The translations under genes and the position numbers were made by a program. The notes under the pieces were generated by a model that did not search any database, was not told the DNA's origin, and saw only the letters and a list, made by a program, of their open reading frames with translations. Below are positions 26,652-35,761 of a DNA stretch of 64,000 nucleotides, piece by piece. The stretch is from Algoriphagus alkaliphilus (GTDB taxonomy: Bacteria > Bacteroidota > Bacteroidia > Cytophagales > Cyclobacteriaceae), in NCBI RefSeq assembly GCF_900103735.1, contig NZ_FMXE01000022.1, positions 1 to 64,000 on the forward strand, read 5' to 3'. The first letter of the stretch is position 1. Every line of letters starts with the position of its first letter.

Positions 26652-27692
26652 CTACTTGCTCACTTCATATACCGTGACTGGATTTGCTTTATTTTTCAAG
26701 GCCATTTCCCCTATTCGATTAAAAGCAAATTTGTCAGGTATCTGTGCCTGACAATGTTCCATGATTAGAATCTGCCCTGGGTTTGCTTTTGCCTGAAGGC
26801 GTGCTGCAACATTGACCGTATCTCCAATCACAGTGTAATCCAGACGTTTTAGGGATTTTGAGCCGATATTTCCAGAAACCATTTCCCCGGAGTTGATGCC
26901 GATGGACACTTGTGGTTTGAAATGAGTTGCTTCCGAATATTCGGGAATTGCCTCCATTTTGTCCCGAATAGCAATGCAGCTGGTGATGGCTCTTTCCAGA
27001 TGATTTGGTCCTTGGTAGACGGCCATTACCGCATCTCCGATGAACTTATCCACACTTCCTTTTTCATCAATAATCTCCCGGACCATCAGGTCAAAATATT
27101 CATTGAGCAAAGTGACTACAGTATTGGGATTCTCATTTTCGGAGATTCGTGTAAATCCACAGAGGTCGACAAAAGCAACAGTTCCTTCTATTGTTTCATT
27201 TTCCATCAGGGCGGATTCAATCTCCTTGCCCCCCATGAAATTCAATACCGTCTCATCCACGTACATTTTTAGGATGTCATTTTCCCGGATCGCTTTGATA
27301 TTTGACTTAATCTGATTGATGTAGGTGAGTGTTTTTTCGACGGTGATCTCGAGGTCTTGAAAGTCAACGGGTTTGGTCACAAAGTCAAAAGCACCCAGAT
27401 TCATCGCTTTGCGAATATTTTCCATATCCCCGTAAGCAGAAATGATCACGGTTTTCAAGAGGGGATTTTGTTCCTTGGTGTTAGAAAGCAGGGTCAATCC
27501 ATCCATCACGGGCATGTTGATATCGCTGAGGATCATGTCCATGTCAGGGTGCTCCCTCAAGGTGTCAAGAGCAAGCTGTCCATTGAGCGCAAAAAACATT
27601 TCGTACTCACCCGAGCGAATTTTTTGTCTGTACTTTTGGCGGAAAAGCATCTCTAAATCTTCCTCATCATCCACTACCAGGATTTTTGCCAT
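26652..27692 (-). CDS. Response regulator with class III adenylate/guanylate cyclase output
   Basis: 346 residues. Receiver domain (1-125) with phospho-acceptor D57 in LSDINMP and K in TKPVDF; a short helix (about 125-150); then a class III nucleotide cyclase (about 165-340). Cyclase residues: first metal Asp in FVDLCGFTRIS, second metal Asp in KFIGDAVMAVY, IGINSGEMVSGNIG, and DYTVIGDTVNVAARLQ with the Asn/Arg of the transition-state site. The Lys and Asp/Thr pattern favours ATP as substrate. Phosphorylation by one of the nearby kinases should control cAMP production. It starts one nucleotide after the stop of the preceding response regulator. Confidence 0.92.
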   Translation of the reverse strand: MAKILVVDDEEDLEMLFRQKYRQKIRSGEYEMFFALNGQLALDTLREHPDMDMILSDINMPVMDGLTLLSNTKEQNPLLKTVIISAYGDMENIRKAMNLGAFDFVTKPVDFQDLEITVEKTLTYINQIKSNIKAIRENDILKMYVDETVLNFMGGKEIESALMENETIEGTVAFVDLCGFTRISENENPNTVVTLLNEYFDLMVREIIDEKGSVDKFIGDAVMAVYQGPNHLERAITSCIAIRDKMEAIPEYSEATHFKPQVSIGINSGEMVSGNIGSKSLKRLDYTVIGDTVNVAARLQAKANPGQILIMEHCQAQIPDKFAFNRIGEMALKNKANPVTVYEVSK

Positions 27693-27693
27693 T

Positions 27694-28074
27694 CTATTTG
27701 TCGGTAAGCAATTCTGCTATTTCATTTTTGAGGGATTCGAAATCTACAGGTTTGGTAAAAAAGCCCTTTGCGCCAGATTTTATGGCTTTGTTGTAGTTTT
27801 CCTTGTCCCCATAGGCCGAGATCATACTGACCTGTATATGGGGGAATCGGCTTTTAATATTTTCCAAAAGTTCCAGTCCGCTCATTCCGGGCATATTGAT
27901 ATCTGAAAAGACGTACACGACATCGGGCGATCCGGACCGTTCCAAATATTCCAAAGCTTCCTGTCCCGAAAAAGCAAATTCTACTTCCAATAGCTTGCTT
28001 TTAATTTCTCTTCTGAATTTTTGCAGAAACATGATTTCTACATCCTGTTCATCATCTACGATTAAAATTTTCAT
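27694..28074 (-). CDS. Single-domain response regulator
   Basis: 126 residues, receiver only. Acidic pair DDEQD, phospho-acceptor D58 in VFSDINMP, Ser/Thr in SAYGD and K in TKPVDF are all present. There is no output domain, so it acts by protein contact or as a phosphate carrier. Very similar to the receiver at 28690 and to the receiver half of the cyclase gene, so all three probably come from duplication. Upstream, separated by 10 bp, is a truncated kinase. Confidence 0.92.
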   Translation of the reverse strand: MKILIVDDEQDVEIMFLQKFRREIKSKLLEVEFAFSGQEALEYLERSGSPDVVYVFSDINMPGMSGLELLENIKSRFPHIQVSMISAYGDKENYNKAIKSGAKGFFTKPVDFESLKNEIAELLTDK

Positions 28075-28084
28075 GCGAAAAAAG

Positions 28085-28684
28085 TTAGGTTTTATTAATA
28101 GGTAATTCTATTGTGAATCTGGTAAATACCCCTACCGTCGATTCAATTTCCAACGTGCCTAGATGGGATTTGATAATATCATGGGTGATACTCAGTCCTA
28201 ATCCAGTTCCCTCTGTACCTTTCTTGGTTGTAAAAAAAGGCATTAAAAGTTTGTCACGTATGTCTTCCGGAACACCCGGTCCATTGTCTTCTACCACTAC
28301 CAAAACTCTGTTGGTTAAGTTCTTGGTTCTGATTTCTAATTTAGCTTTATAATTTGATCCTACCATACTTATTTTGTCGCGCATAGCATCAAAAGCGTTT
28401 TTTATCAAATTGAGAACCACCCGACTAAAGTCTTCAGCGTTTAAAGTGATCAACCCAAGATTTTCGTCCAAGTCCAAATGGATTTCTACATTGATAGGAT
28501 TCTTATTTGCGCGCATTCCGTGAAAGGCTAAATTAGAATATTCTTGAATCAAGGCATTGAGATCAGTAGCCTCTACAGTGCCAGTTCCGCCTCTGGAATG
28601 CATCAGCATGGACTTGACGATACTGTCTGCCCGAGATCCATGATCCCGGATTTTCCCAAGATTGGATTTGACATCCTCTAAAAT
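28085..28684 (-). pseudogene. Truncated histidine kinase (HATPase part only)
   Basis: Kinase homology begins abruptly about 5 nt after the stop of the upstream response regulator, at ILEDVKSNLGKIRDHGSRAD, which corresponds to the segment between the H-box helix and the HATPase domain of the kinase at 34241. The phosphorylated histidine, coiled coil and sensor part are absent. The HATPase motifs are intact (NLIKNAFDAM, VEDNGPGVP, GTEGTGLGLS). The first usable ATG is at 28609, giving 174 residues. It is most simply a deletion remnant. If translated, it would be a stand-alone ATPase domain unable to autophosphorylate. Confidence 0.8.
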
Positions 28685-28689
28685 CCTAC

Positions 28690-29070
28690 TTACTGATTTT
28701 TGACCATTTCGGCAATTTCCTTTTTCAGTCGTTCAAAATCCACCGGTTTGGTGAAAAAGCCCTTTGCACCCGAGTTCATCGCACGATCATAGTTTTCACT
28801 ATCTCCATATGCGGAAATCATACTGACCTGGATATTGGGGAAGCGGATTTTTATTTGATCCAGCAGCTCCAAACCGCTCATGCCCGGCATATTGATATCG
28901 GAAAAAACGTAGACAAATTTTGGGGGATTTTCATCACCCAGCACGTTTAAGGCCTCCTTGCCAGAAAAGGCAAAAGCCAGTTCAATTTCGCCGGATTTGA
29001 TTTCTTTTCGAAACTTCTGACGGAACAAGGCCTCTACATCTTTTTCATCGTCTACAAATAGAATCTTCAT
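28690..29070 (-). CDS. Single-domain response regulator, paired with the kinase at 29075
   Basis: 126 residues from ATG 29070 (MKILFVDDEKDVE); the longer frame to 29124 overlaps the kinase end and is rejected. Receiver residues DDEKD, D58 (VFSDINMP) and K in TKPVDFERLKKEI are present. The gene starts 4 bp after the kinase stop, so the two very likely form a cognate pair. No output domain. A 19-residue scar matching its C-terminus (KPVTFENLKKEIAEI) survives behind another kinase at 35699-35761. Confidence 0.93.
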   Translation of the reverse strand: MKILFVDDEKDVEALFRQKFRKEIKSGEIELAFAFSGKEALNVLGDENPPKFVYVFSDINMPGMSGLELLDQIKIRFPNIQVSMISAYGDSENYDRAMNSGAKGFFTKPVDFERLKKEIAEMVKNQ

Positions 29071-29074
29071 AAGC

Positions 29075-32000
29075 TTATGGATTTTGGTTTGGTAAAAAAA
29101 TTGTGAATTGGGTTCCGACTCCAATTTGGGAGTGAATGGTCAGGTTTCCACTGTGACGCTTGACAATGTCATGCGTAATGCTGAGTCCAAGACCGGTGCC
29201 TTCTGTCCCTTTCTTGGTGGTAAAGAAAGGCTGGAGAATCTTATCCTGAATTTCTTCCGGAATGCCGGGACCGTTGTCATTAAAAATCAGCTCGACGCCG
29301 TCCTTTAAGCTTTTGGTGACAATGATTAACTCAGGAGTGTACTTTTTTGTGCTGTTTTCTTTAATCTCAATTTTTTCTCGCATGGCGTCAAAGGCATTGT
29401 TGCAGAGATTGAGGATCACGCGGCTGAAGTCATCTGTGTAAAGTGGGATTTTACCGATGCTTTCGTCCAACTTCAGCTCGATGCCCACATTGATTGGGTT
29501 TTTGCTTGCACGCATACCGTGAAAAGCGAGATTGGAAAATTCCTGAATCATGGCATTGAGGTCTGTGGGTTCCATTTTTCCACTTCCACCGCGACTGTGA
29601 AGGAGCATGGATTTCACAATGCTATCTGCCCGGGTGCCGTGTTGATGGATTTTAAGCAAGTTGCTTTTGATGTCCTCAGAAATTGACAAGGCTTCGGTTT
29701 TATTATCATTTTCGAGTTCATCACGCATTTCATCGATGAGTTCTATGCTGAGATCGGCGAAATTGTTGACAAAGTTCAGGGGGTTTTTGATTTCGTGTGC
29801 TATACCTGCAGTGAGTTGACCGAGCGAAGCAAGTTTTTCCTGCTGAAGCAGTTGCTCCTGCGTAGACTTTAGATTTTGGTAGGCTTCTTCGATTTCATGG
29901 GCATGCTCCAGTTCTTTTTGTCTTGCTCGTTCTTTTTCGATGGCAACCAGGCGGCCGGATTGAAATTTGACCAAGCCAAAGACTAATAGTCCAAATCCCA
30001 CAAAATAGAGAAGGTAAGCCCACCAAGTGGCATACCAGGGTGGAAGAATGATGAATTCGTAGGAGATTTCATCCGAAATGGAGTTATAGATGTTTTTTGC
30101 GCGAATTTTAAAGGTGTATGTCCCATGAGGGAGATTGGTGAATTCTCGAAAAGAATTATCCTCCCATTTTCCCCAGTCCTGATCAAAACCATCTAAAAAT
30201 GTCTGGTATTTGGTCAATTTTTCCTGAATATAAAAAGGTGCCGCATAAGAAAACCGGATGGAATTATTCTTAAAGGGCATTTTAAAGCGGGGGTCTTCTG
30301 CCTTCTGGATTCCATGGTTTAATGTGTCCGAAATGGCAATAATCCGGTTGAAATATACCGGAAAAGGAATGTCGGTACTGACTGATTTTTGATTGTCGAT
30401 TCGGATGAGGCCCTGATCCGAACCTAACCAAATTACACCGTTGGGTTCCGAATAAAATGCAGAAATTACCCGTCCTGTAAACAGATTAATAGGGAAGTCC
30501 TGCAGGGAATAGGTGCCATCAGGATTGGGTATGGCGAGCTTTCGTTCGTTTTTGAAATCAATTAGTACTCTTCCCAAATCATCAACCTGTAGGGCATAGG
30601 AATCCAAATTGATATCTGCCACCTCATCAGAAAAACTAAAAACGGTATCTCTGACAAATGCATTCGTTGGTTTGTCAAACTGATAAAAACCATTCATTCC
30701 GGAAGTATAGATTTTGCCTTTGACCTTGGATACTCTTCCTGCCACGCCCGGTATTCCGTCCTTTTCGCCGAATTGGCGGACGGTTGAATTGTTTAAATCA
30801 ATATTTCCGGAGGCAGTTTTGGACCAGGTAATTTGGTAAAGATCACCAGCCTGGCTTCCCCCCCAAAGATCTCCCTCAGAGTCCTCCTCAAGGGTATAGA
30901 TATACCGTTCGATTTGACTTAACCCTCCGATAGTTTCGAGTTGAAAAGCTTTGTTGGTGGAAAGGGTTCTTTTCAGTACCTGGATCCCAAATGAACCGCT
31001 CAGAAACACGTAGCCCGGATGCTTCTGTGACACGAGTATGCGTAGAATCTGGAAATTTTCCGTCCCGCGGACTAATTCAGAATTACCTCCTTTAATGGCA
31101 TATATGCCAATATTACTGGACAGCATCTGATCGCCATCGATTTTCAGATCAAAAATCTGTGAATTGGGAATACCGTTTACTTTTTTGATTTTTCCATCTG
31201 ACTTATCCAAATAGAGCACACTGGACGAGCCTCCGACATATAATATGTCATTCAAGGCATTGAGTGAGAGCAGGCTTCCGAGATCATGCTCATCCGAAAC
31301 AAATCGAGTCAAAGGAGAAGAAATTTCGATTTTGGATAGACCATTATTTGTGCCTACCCAAAGTGTACCTGCTATATCCAGAAAAAGGGAATAGATACTG
31401 TCATCAATCAACCCGTTTTTAGTACTGAATTTACTGATGATTTTGCCTCCCGAATCCATGATAAATAATCCCTGATTAAGTATTCCCAGGGCATACGTAT
31501 CATCCGACAGCCGTATACCCTTGTAGAGACTTCTCTCGGTCATAAGGTTGTCAAATTCTGTTTTGAAGGTGGTGAATTTTTTTCCGTCAAAATGGAAAAG
31601 CCCTCCTGAAAATGCTCCCACCAAGAATTCTCCCGGGGCGGTAAAGGGAAGAAGTACCTGAACCCGGTTCTTTCCCAAAAATTCACTCCCGGGGATTAAT
31701 TCTAAAATGCCATCCGTTTGACGGTAAAGCCCAAGATCCATTTGATGGGTGTAGAAAATTCCATCTGCTGCAAAGGAATACATAAACATGGAATCTGGTT
31801 TCCATATCTCAATGGATGCCTGTTGGGTTTCCGTTTGGGGAGTATAAATAAAAATGGCTTCACGGGCTTGGAAGTAAATCTTTCCATCCAATTCCTGAAT
31901 GGACCAGATATCATTGAAAACAATTTCGGCAGGAAGTAGGTGAAGAAGTGAAACCTGTATCGTATTGCCTACTTTATCTTCTGACAAAAAACCAAGATCC

Positions 32001-32326
32001 CCCAGTGACCCATAGTATAAGACACCGGACCTGGCCTTATGCATGGCTCGTACGTTGGTATTGAAGCCTTTAATCGGAGATATCAACAGGTTCCAATTTT
32101 TGCTGTTGTACTTCAACATCCCGATACTGGTACCGATATGAATATAGCCTTTTTGATCCTGGCCAATGCTCCAAATCTGCTGTCCCCCTGTCCCGAAATC
32201 TGTAGCTGAATAATTGGTAATTGTCGGTATCCCCTGTGATGCGTTTATTTGTGCGTATACCCCAACAGGTTTTAAGGCAAAAAGCAGGAAAACCAGAAAA
32301 GCCGAAACCAATAATTTTTTTTGCAT
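29075..32326 (-). CDS. Two-component sensor histidine kinase, Reg_prop/Y_Y_Y type
   Basis: 1083 residues. Signal peptide (about 1-25), a periplasmic sensor of two beta-propellers built from Reg_prop repeats (about 30-650; e.g. LFLDIAGTLWVGTNNGLSK), a Y_Y_Y immunoglobulin-like domain (about 660-760), one membrane segment (TWWAYLLYFVGFGLLVFGL, about 768-786), a coiled coil, HisKA with H844 in AHEIKNPLNF, and HATPase_c (DNGPGIP, GTEGTGLGLS). There is no receiver, AraC or other fused output, unlike the hybrid kinases of Bacteroides. The partner is most likely the response regulator encoded 4 bp downstream. The ligand is unknown. Confidence 0.92.
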   Translation of the reverse strand: MQKKLLVSAFLVFLLFALKPVGVYAQINASQGIPTITNYSATDFGTGGQQIWSIGQDQKGYIHIGTSIGMLKYNSKNWNLLISPIKGFNTNVRAMHKARSGVLYYGSLGDLGFLSEDKVGNTIQVSLLHLLPAEIVFNDIWSIQELDGKIYFQAREAIFIYTPQTETQQASIEIWKPDSMFMYSFAADGIFYTHQMDLGLYRQTDGILELIPGSEFLGKNRVQVLLPFTAPGEFLVGAFSGGLFHFDGKKFTTFKTEFDNLMTERSLYKGIRLSDDTYALGILNQGLFIMDSGGKIISKFSTKNGLIDDSIYSLFLDIAGTLWVGTNNGLSKIEISSPLTRFVSDEHDLGSLLSLNALNDILYVGGSSSVLYLDKSDGKIKKVNGIPNSQIFDLKIDGDQMLSSNIGIYAIKGGNSELVRGTENFQILRILVSQKHPGYVFLSGSFGIQVLKRTLSTNKAFQLETIGGLSQIERYIYTLEEDSEGDLWGGSQAGDLYQITWSKTASGNIDLNNSTVRQFGEKDGIPGVAGRVSKVKGKIYTSGMNGFYQFDKPTNAFVRDTVFSFSDEVADINLDSYALQVDDLGRVLIDFKNERKLAIPNPDGTYSLQDFPINLFTGRVISAFYSEPNGVIWLGSDQGLIRIDNQKSVSTDIPFPVYFNRIIAISDTLNHGIQKAEDPRFKMPFKNNSIRFSYAAPFYIQEKLTKYQTFLDGFDQDWGKWEDNSFREFTNLPHGTYTFKIRAKNIYNSISDEISYEFIILPPWYATWWAYLLYFVGFGLLVFGLVKFQSGRLVAIEKERARQKELEHAHEIEEAYQNLKSTQEQLLQQEKLASLGQLTAGIAHEIKNPLNFVNNFADLSIELIDEMRDELENDNKTEALSISEDIKSNLLKIHQHGTRADSIVKSMLLHSRGGSGKMEPTDLNAMIQEFSNLAFHGMRASKNPINVGIELKLDESIGKIPLYTDDFSRVILNLCNNAFDAMREKIEIKENSTKKYTPELIIVTKSLKDGVELIFNDNGPGIPEEIQDKILQPFFTTKKGTEGTGLGLSITHDIVKRHSGNLTIHSQIGVGTQFTIFLPNQNP

Positions 32327-32404
32327 AAAAATGTTTTCTATTGGACTATTCTTTGAAAATAGTAAAAAGTTCTTGATTAGTTGGGTGTTACGGGCGATTC
32401 CAAT

Positions 32405-34210
32405 TTATTCAAGCGATTTTTTTTCAAGAGGCTGCCAGAATCGTTCTTCCTTAGGTAGGCTTTCCAAGATCGCTTTCATCTGATCGTGGCCTTTTTGGAC
32501 AATTTCCTTCCATCGGCTGTCGTCCATCATCCCAATACCTTTTAGCTCCATTTCCAGGTAGATTGCAACGCCGGATTTGGTCATTTCCTGTTTTTGGCGG
32601 CTGTTTAGCGTCAGTGAATTGACCAGGATCGAAGTGATGCCCGGGAGTCTGAATTTCTTCTTTCCGGTAATTTTATCCCAAAGCATCGCAGCTGCCGAGG
32701 GCGTTTCGTCAAAGTCCACGGGCCTCGATTTGAGTTGCGTAAGCGATATCGCTATGATATGTCTGACCGGATAATTGTACATTGTCTCTATGGGCAAATT
32801 GTCCACCACTCCTCCGTCTACATGGAGCTGATTGTCGATCACCACAGGAGGGTAAATCCCCGGAATGGCAATGCTGGCTTCAATCTGTTTCCAGGCCAGA
32901 CCCCGGTCATGTACCCGAGAGGTGGCATTGGAGTAGTTGGTCGAAACACAGTAACTACCCACCCAGAAGTCTTCCAAGTAAGTTTCGCCCATCATTTTTA
33001 TGAGGTAATTGCTCATCTTTTTTCCGGACATAAAAGAGATCAGCGGGATGGTGAAGTCGTTGGTGGTAAGCTTACTATTGGCGGAGTCTCTACTGTAGAA
33101 GTCGATTTTTTCCCGGTCAAAGTCACAATATGCGCATGTCAAACCATATAATGCACCTGCACTAGTTCCGCCTAAAAAGTCAATGTCCACACCTTCTTCG
33201 CCCAATGCTTTGATGACTCCCATATGTGCAAAACCCTTGGCACCACCGCCTCCCAGGACCAGCCCAATGGCTTTGTTTGCCAAGATCCTGGCAAAGCGCC
33301 GAATATCCGGCCCATGGTTTTTCCGGTAGTGAATGTGGAGATCGATTTTCCGGTCGACAAACCATTTTCGGGTGTTTTCAGGGAATTTTGCCTTTTCGGG
33401 ATGCAGCAGCAGGAGGTAAATTTTCTTGTTGAGAATGTTTTGGGAATAGAGATCGAGGTGCCTTTCTATTTCCTGAATTTCACTCGCTCCATAAAAATCT
33501 GTGGCCAGCACGACCAAATCCGCATAAATAATGCATTGCCTGGACCAAGCTAAATCTGCATCGCTACAGACCAAAAAGTTTAATCCCGGATGCTCCTCCA
33601 GCGTATCATACATTTCCTGGGTTTCCAGATTGGCATGGGAATCATGATCAAGGATTTGTATCCTTACATTAAGTGATTCAAATTCCTTTTTCACAGCCTC
33701 AGTGTAAGCTGAAATATCGTTTGCCGACTGGAGATTTATGACCGCTATATTTTTGGCGGAGGTCTCCAAATGTTGCTGAAGTGCATTTCGACGGAGTCGG
33801 TTGACTACAAATCGGGTCAGTTTACTGGAGAAAGCCGGATGTTTGGAAACAATATCCAGGTACTGGGCTTCTTTGATCTTCAACACAATCGACTTTCGGA
33901 TGGCCACGACAGATGCTGATCGGGGCTCGGCCATAAAAAGCGCAAACTCTCCGATAGGCTCACCCTCTCCGATGTCTCCGAGCGCGTGAAGGGTACCGTC
34001 GTCCTGCTTAGCTAAGGCTCGGAATCTTCCGGAAATGACGATGTAGAGCGAATTATCTGTGTCCCCCTGATGAAACAAGAAGGTTCCTGTCTCCAACTCC
34101 AGACTTTGCCCGTTTTCGAGAATTTGAGCTAATAACTCTTCCCCAAGTTCACCAAAAAGGCGAAGGAGGATTTTTCTGTTGTGTGCGTTTTTACTGAGGT
34201 TAGGATCCAA
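32405..34210 (-). CDS. Patatin-like phospholipase with N-terminal cNMP-binding domain (NTE-like)
   Basis: 601 residues. A cyclic-nucleotide-binding beta roll (about 15-130; with GEPIGEFALF and PRSASVVA, the phosphate-binding cassette) is followed by an alpha/beta linker region (about 150-300) and a patatin lipase domain (about 310-490). The lipase has the oxyanion loop LGGGGAKGFAHMG, nucleophile S350 in GTSAG and catalytic D465 in DGGVVDN. By family it is a lysophospholipase or phospholipase, and binding of cAMP may control it. It lies in the same strand block as a receiver-cyclase, the likely source of the signal. No membrane segment is evident. Confidence 0.93.
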   Translation of the reverse strand: MDPNLSKNAHNRKILLRLFGELGEELLAQILENGQSLELETGTFLFHQGDTDNSLYIVISGRFRALAKQDDGTLHALGDIGEGEPIGEFALFMAEPRSASVVAIRKSIVLKIKEAQYLDIVSKHPAFSSKLTRFVVNRLRRNALQQHLETSAKNIAVINLQSANDISAYTEAVKKEFESLNVRIQILDHDSHANLETQEMYDTLEEHPGLNFLVCSDADLAWSRQCIIYADLVVLATDFYGASEIQEIERHLDLYSQNILNKKIYLLLLHPEKAKFPENTRKWFVDRKIDLHIHYRKNHGPDIRRFARILANKAIGLVLGGGGAKGFAHMGVIKALGEEGVDIDFLGGTSAGALYGLTCAYCDFDREKIDFYSRDSANSKLTTNDFTIPLISFMSGKKMSNYLIKMMGETYLEDFWVGSYCVSTNYSNATSRVHDRGLAWKQIEASIAIPGIYPPVVIDNQLHVDGGVVDNLPIETMYNYPVRHIIAISLTQLKSRPVDFDETPSAAAMLWDKITGKKKFRLPGITSILVNSLTLNSRQKQEMTKSGVAIYLEMELKGIGMMDDSRWKEIVQKGHDQMKAILESLPKEERFWQPLEKKSLE

Positions 34211-34240
34211 GCTGAAAGAAATTAAAATTTAATGAGTTTT

Positions 34241-35620
34241 TTAAGTTGATTTTTCCCCAAGTTTTACTTTTGGAAGTAGTATGCTGAACCGGGTAAATTC
34301 TCCGACTTTTGATTCGATAGTCAATTTGCCTTCGTGGGACTTGATGATATCATGCGTGATACTCAGTCCAAGGCCAGTGCCTTCGGTTCCTTTTTTGGTG
34401 GTAAAGAATGGCATCAGGAGCTTATCCCGAATCTCGTCCGGTACGCCGGGACCGTTATCTTCCACTTTGATTAGAATATGATCTCCTTGGTCTTTGGTCT
34501 GGATTTGAATCTTGGCTTTGTAATCATTACCAAGGGCTGTGATTTTATCCCGCATGGCATCGAAGGCATTTTTGACCAGATTCAGGATAACCCGACTGAA
34601 GTCCTCTGCATTAAGATGAATAATGGGAAGGCTTTCATCCAAATCCAGCTGAATATCTACATTGATCGGATTTGGGTTGGCTCGCATTCCATGAAATGCC
34701 AAGTTTGAATATTCTTTGATCAGCGCATTGAGATCTGTAGGATCCATGGTCCCTGTGCCCCCTCGGGAATGCATCAGCATTGACTTGACAATACTGTCTG
34801 CCCGAGATCCGTGGTGCCGGATTTTGACAAGGTTGGATTTGACATCTTCCAGCAGTTCGAGGATATTTTCCTTTTCCTTACTGTCGGATATTTTGGCCAT
34901 TTCCTCACCGATTTCTTCTAAAAAGTCCACGCTGAGCTCCGAAAAGTTATTGACAAAATTCAGGGGATTCTTGATTTCATGTGCTATTCCGGCAGTCAAT
35001 TGACCCAATGAGGCGAGTTTTTCCTGCTGGATCAATTGCTCTTGCGTAGATTGAAGGTGGTCAAGGGCATCTTGAAGCTCTTCTTTTTGTTTGAGAATCT
35101 CAGATGTACGCTCGGCGACCAGGGTTTCCAATTGGGATTTCTGTTCTGCAGTAGCTTTAAGTTGGCGCTCTTGTTCCTTTAAAAAAATCCGTTCGATCTC
35201 AATTTCCTTCATCTGCTTGCGGTGATTCAGCCACATCGTCACAGCCCAGATCAGTGCAAAAAAACCCGCGGCATTTAGATAATTTTCGAGGGTATTATAA
35301 ATGGAAGGACTGATCGTTTCGATCAGATATTTTAATAGTTCTACCCCCACTATCGGAAGTGGAGTGATGGCCATCGTTTTTTGAGATTCGAGCTCAGGAG
35401 TAAATAAGATTAGATAAACTATTCCCCCGACCAGAACAAAAGAAAGCAACTGAAAAAGAATCTGGGGAGGAAGATCAATAATTGCAATGCCAATTAAGAC
35501 CCCGGCAGCGATCATTCCATAGTTAAAGTATCGCTTAAGCTGTGCAGGAAATTCCTGAGTCCCACTGCTTTTTTTTAGGTAAAAAAGAAGGAAAAGTGAA
35601 ATGACGTTGATCAGAATCAT
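34241..35620 (-). CDS. Sensor histidine kinase with N-terminal membrane domain
   Basis: 459 residues. About five membrane segments occupy residues 1-140 (e.g. YGMIAAGVLIGIAIIDL, FVLVGGIVYLILF), without a clear periplasmic domain, so the signal may be sensed within the membrane. A long coiled coil follows (about 140-195), then HisKA with H214 in AHEIKNPLNF and HATPase_c (VEDNGPGVP, GTEGTGLGLS). The gene starts 30 bp upstream of the patatin gene on the same strand. No response regulator follows it. Its HATPase part is the closest relative of the truncated kinase at 28085. Confidence 0.9.
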   Translation of the reverse strand: MILINVISLFLLFYLKKSSGTQEFPAQLKRYFNYGMIAAGVLIGIAIIDLPPQILFQLLSFVLVGGIVYLILFTPELESQKTMAITPLPIVGVELLKYLIETISPSIYNTLENYLNAAGFFALIWAVTMWLNHRKQMKEIEIERIFLKEQERQLKATAEQKSQLETLVAERTSEILKQKEELQDALDHLQSTQEQLIQQEKLASLGQLTAGIAHEIKNPLNFVNNFSELSVDFLEEIGEEMAKISDSKEKENILELLEDVKSNLVKIRHHGSRADSIVKSMLMHSRGGTGTMDPTDLNALIKEYSNLAFHGMRANPNPINVDIQLDLDESLPIIHLNAEDFSRVILNLVKNAFDAMRDKITALGNDYKAKIQIQTKDQGDHILIKVEDNGPGVPDEIRDKLLMPFFTTKKGTEGTGLGLSITHDIIKSHEGKLTIESKVGEFTRFSILLPKVKLGEKST

Positions 35621-35698
35621 GGAGTTGTGCGGGCTATCTTCTTAAGTGATAAGTTTGCTCAGCGAGTACCTGTCCTGGCCGGGCTTTGAACCTGGGGA

Positions 35699-35761
35699 TT
35701 ATAAGTTTAATTGAGTGATTTCGGCGATTTCCTTTTTCAGATTTTCAAAAGTTACGGGTTT
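35699..35761 (-). pseudogene. Remnant of a response regulator C-terminus
   Basis: Directly after the stop of the kinase at 35762, and in the same frame, the DNA encodes KPVTFENLKKEIAEITQ and then a stop. This matches the C-terminal helix of the nearby receivers (KPVDFERLKKEIAEM). The rest of the receiver and its start are missing, so it is a deletion scar of a former kinase-regulator pair. Confidence 0.8.

Noticed and set aside
29075..32326. Hybrid one-component kinase with fused receiver/AraC output, as in Bacteroides
   Set aside because: The protein ends after the HATPase domain; the receiver is a separate gene 4 bp downstream.
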